A DNA stretch of 43,221 bases from Candidatus Mediterraneibacter excrementigallinarum (lineage in GTDB: Bacteria > Bacillota > Clostridia > Lachnospirales > Lachnospiraceae): positions 1-43,221 of the forward strand of contig DWVT01000163.1 in the NCBI GenBank assembly GCA_019120075.1, given 5' to 3'. The position numbers and the translations under genes are program-made. Position 1 is the stretch's first letter, and each line of letters begins with the position of its first letter. Below are positions 42,017-43,221 of this stretch, piece after piece. Below the pieces are notes generated by a model. It did not search any database, was not told the origin of the DNA, and saw nothing but the letters and a program-made list of their open reading frames with translations.

Positions 42017-43221
42017 ATGTCACTGCACACATCTGACCTGGTGCTCGTTCCCGGTCGTCAGCTAAAACCGTTGGATAACATAGCCGGATTCCAGGTACGT
42101 CCCGGATTCTTCCGGTTTTTCGGAGCCACCATCATCCCGGGCGGAGTAAATTTCACAATTCAGTCCCACGGGGCAACATCCTGCGAACTTCTCCTCTTCC
42201 ACCGGGAGGCGGAGGAACCCTTTGCCGCCCTGAAATTTCCGGACAACTATAAGATCGGCTTCGTCTACTCCATGATCGTATTCGGCCTGGACGTAGAGGA
42301 ATTTGAGTATGCCTACCGCCTGGACGGCCCTTATGATGAGAAAAAGGGACTTCGTTTTGACAAGACAAAGATCCTGCTGGACCCTTACGCCAGAGCCGTC
42401 ACCGGCCAGAGCCAGTGGGGATGCAAGAACAATCCCCAGCACAGTTACCGTGCCCGGGTCGTACAGAACAACTTTGACTGGGGACTGGAACGGAGCGAAC
42501 CCATTCCTATGGAGGATCTTGTGATCTACGAACTCCATGTCCGGGGCTTTACCAAATCCCACACCTCAAATGTATCCTGTCCCGGAACCTTCCGGGGGCT
42601 GGAGGAAAAGATCCCCTATCTGAAGAAACTGGGGATCAATGCCGTAGAACTGATGCCGGTCTTTGAGTTCGATGAAATGCGGGATGCAAGACTGATCGAT
42701 GAAAACGAACTTCTGGATTACTGGGGTTACAATCCTGTCTGCTTCTTTGCTCCAAACACGAGCTATGCCTCCGGAGTAGAATACAACCGGGAAGGCATGG
42801 AGCTGAAACATCTGATCAAGGCACTCCATGACAATGAGATCGATGTGATCCTGGACGTGGTCTTCAACCACACAGCAGAAGGAAATGAAATGGGACCTTC
42901 TTTCTGTTTCAAAGGTTTTGACAACAATATCTACTATATGCTCACCCCGGACGGTAACTACTACAACTTCAGCGGCTGCGGCAATACACTGAACTGCAAT
43001 CACCCTGTGGTGCAGGAACTGATCCTGGACTGCCTGCGGTACTGGGTGACAGATTACCGGGTGGACGGATTCCGTTTTGACCTCGCCTCCATCCTGGGAC
43101 GGAGCGAGAACGGAACCCCGCTGAATCAGCCCCCTCTTCTGCGCAGTCTTGCTTTTGACCCGATCCTGGGAAATGTCAAGCTGATCGCGGAAGCCTGGGA
43201 CGCAGGCGGACTCTATCAGGT
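42017..43221 (+). CDS. glgX: Glycogen debranching enzyme / pullulanase-type GH13 (partial, 3' end missing)
   Basis: The first 401 codons are in the window and the frame is open at the right edge. An N-terminal CBM48-like domain (about 15-150) leads into the GH13 barrel from YELHVRGFTKSH (about residue 173). Conserved region I is DVVFNHTAEG, region II GFRFDLAS (nucleophile Asp) and region III LIAEAWD (acid Glu). The enzyme cleaves alpha-1,6 branches in glycogen or similar glucans. AAAGGAGATGA precedes the ATG. It appears unconnected with the glycoside cluster. Confidence 0.85.
   Translation, partial: MSLHTSDLVLVPGRQLKPLDNIAGFQVRPGFFRFFGATIIPGGVNFTIQSHGATSCELLLFHREAEEPFAALKFPDNYKIGFVYSMIVFGLDVEEFEYAYRLDGPYDEKKGLRFDKTKILLDPYARAVTGQSQWGCKNNPQHSYRARVVQNNFDWGLERSEPIPMEDLVIYELHVRGFTKSHTSNVSCPGTFRGLEEKIPYLKKLGINAVELMPVFEFDEMRDARLIDENELLDYWGYNPVCFFAPNTSYASGVEYNREGMELKHLIKALHDNEIDVILDVVFNHTAEGNEMGPSFCFKGFDNNIYYMLTPDGNYYNFSGCGNTLNCNHPVVQELILDCLRYWVTDYRVDGFRFDLASILGRSENGTPLNQPPLLRSLAFDPILGNVKLIAEAWDAGGLYQ

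Noticed and set aside
1-43221. CRISPR arrays, tRNA or rRNA genes, insertion sequences, prophage genes
   Set aside because: No regularly spaced repeats, no recognisable RNA gene, and no transposase, integrase or phage structural motif was found on either strand.

Overview
The window reads as chromosome of a gut Clostridia bacterium, most likely Lachnospiraceae. Supporting signs are strong AGGAGG ribosome sites, moderate GC, many AraC-type regulators, a GPH sugar symporter, Fe-S flavoenzymes of strict anaerobes and close relatives of phloretin hydrolase and of the puerarin C-deglycosidase. About 36 kb of the 43 kb look like one accessory region for taking apart plant flavonoid-type glycosides, both O- and C-linked, and attacking the aglycone. 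No rRNA, tRNA, CRISPR array, transposase or phage gene was seen, and no gene-free stretch exceeds 300 bases.

Region 1 (1-7644). A partial HEPN gene and an MNT nucleotidyltransferase sit at the left edge. To their right is a leftward operon: a 704-aa Fe-S/GltD-type flavoprotein, a 917-aa NuoF-like/ferredoxin/FAD reductase, a DUF1097 membrane protein and a phloretin (DAPG-type) hydrolase. A TetR regulator is divergent from it. This looks like an aglycone module, in which an NAD(P)H-driven reductase feeds a C-C bond hydrolase.

Region 2 (7706-17765). This holds a GH35-like/DUF5597 glycosidase with a divergent AraC regulator, a large AraC-GH39 fusion, a C-deglycosidase pair (small DUF6379 subunit plus TIM-barrel subunit), a GH140-type apiosidase-like enzyme, an esterase-like alpha/beta hydrolase and a ROK sugar kinase.

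Region 3 (17833-23533). The core leftward operon is Gfo/Idh/MocA oxidoreductase, DgpC-like TIM barrel, DgpB-like DUF6379 protein, flavodoxin-fold reductase with a zinc ribbon, IolE-like TIM barrel and a second Gfo/Idh/MocA oxidoreductase, running on into the ROK kinase. The known chemistry is oxidation of the sugar at C3 (DgpA), then beta-elimination of the C-glycosidic bond (DgpB-DgpC). The remaining genes plausibly return the oxidised sugar to glucose and phosphorylate it.

Region 4 (23730-36496). This contains an alpha/beta hydrolase, a GH3 beta-glucosidase, a GPH symporter, a GH106-like enzyme, an AraC regulator, a second AraC-GH39 fusion and a GH43 xylosidase/arabinofuranosidase. None of the glycosidases shows a signal peptide, so whole glycosides are probably imported and trimmed inside the cell. 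Terminators after the symporter and after the alpha/beta hydrolase divide the cluster into separate units.

Region 5 (36672-43221). Unrelated housekeeping or stress genes follow: an Lnr-like (linearmycin resistance type) ABC exporter with a divergent two-component system, then a hairpin-rich leader and the first 401 codons of a glycogen debranching enzyme that runs off the window.
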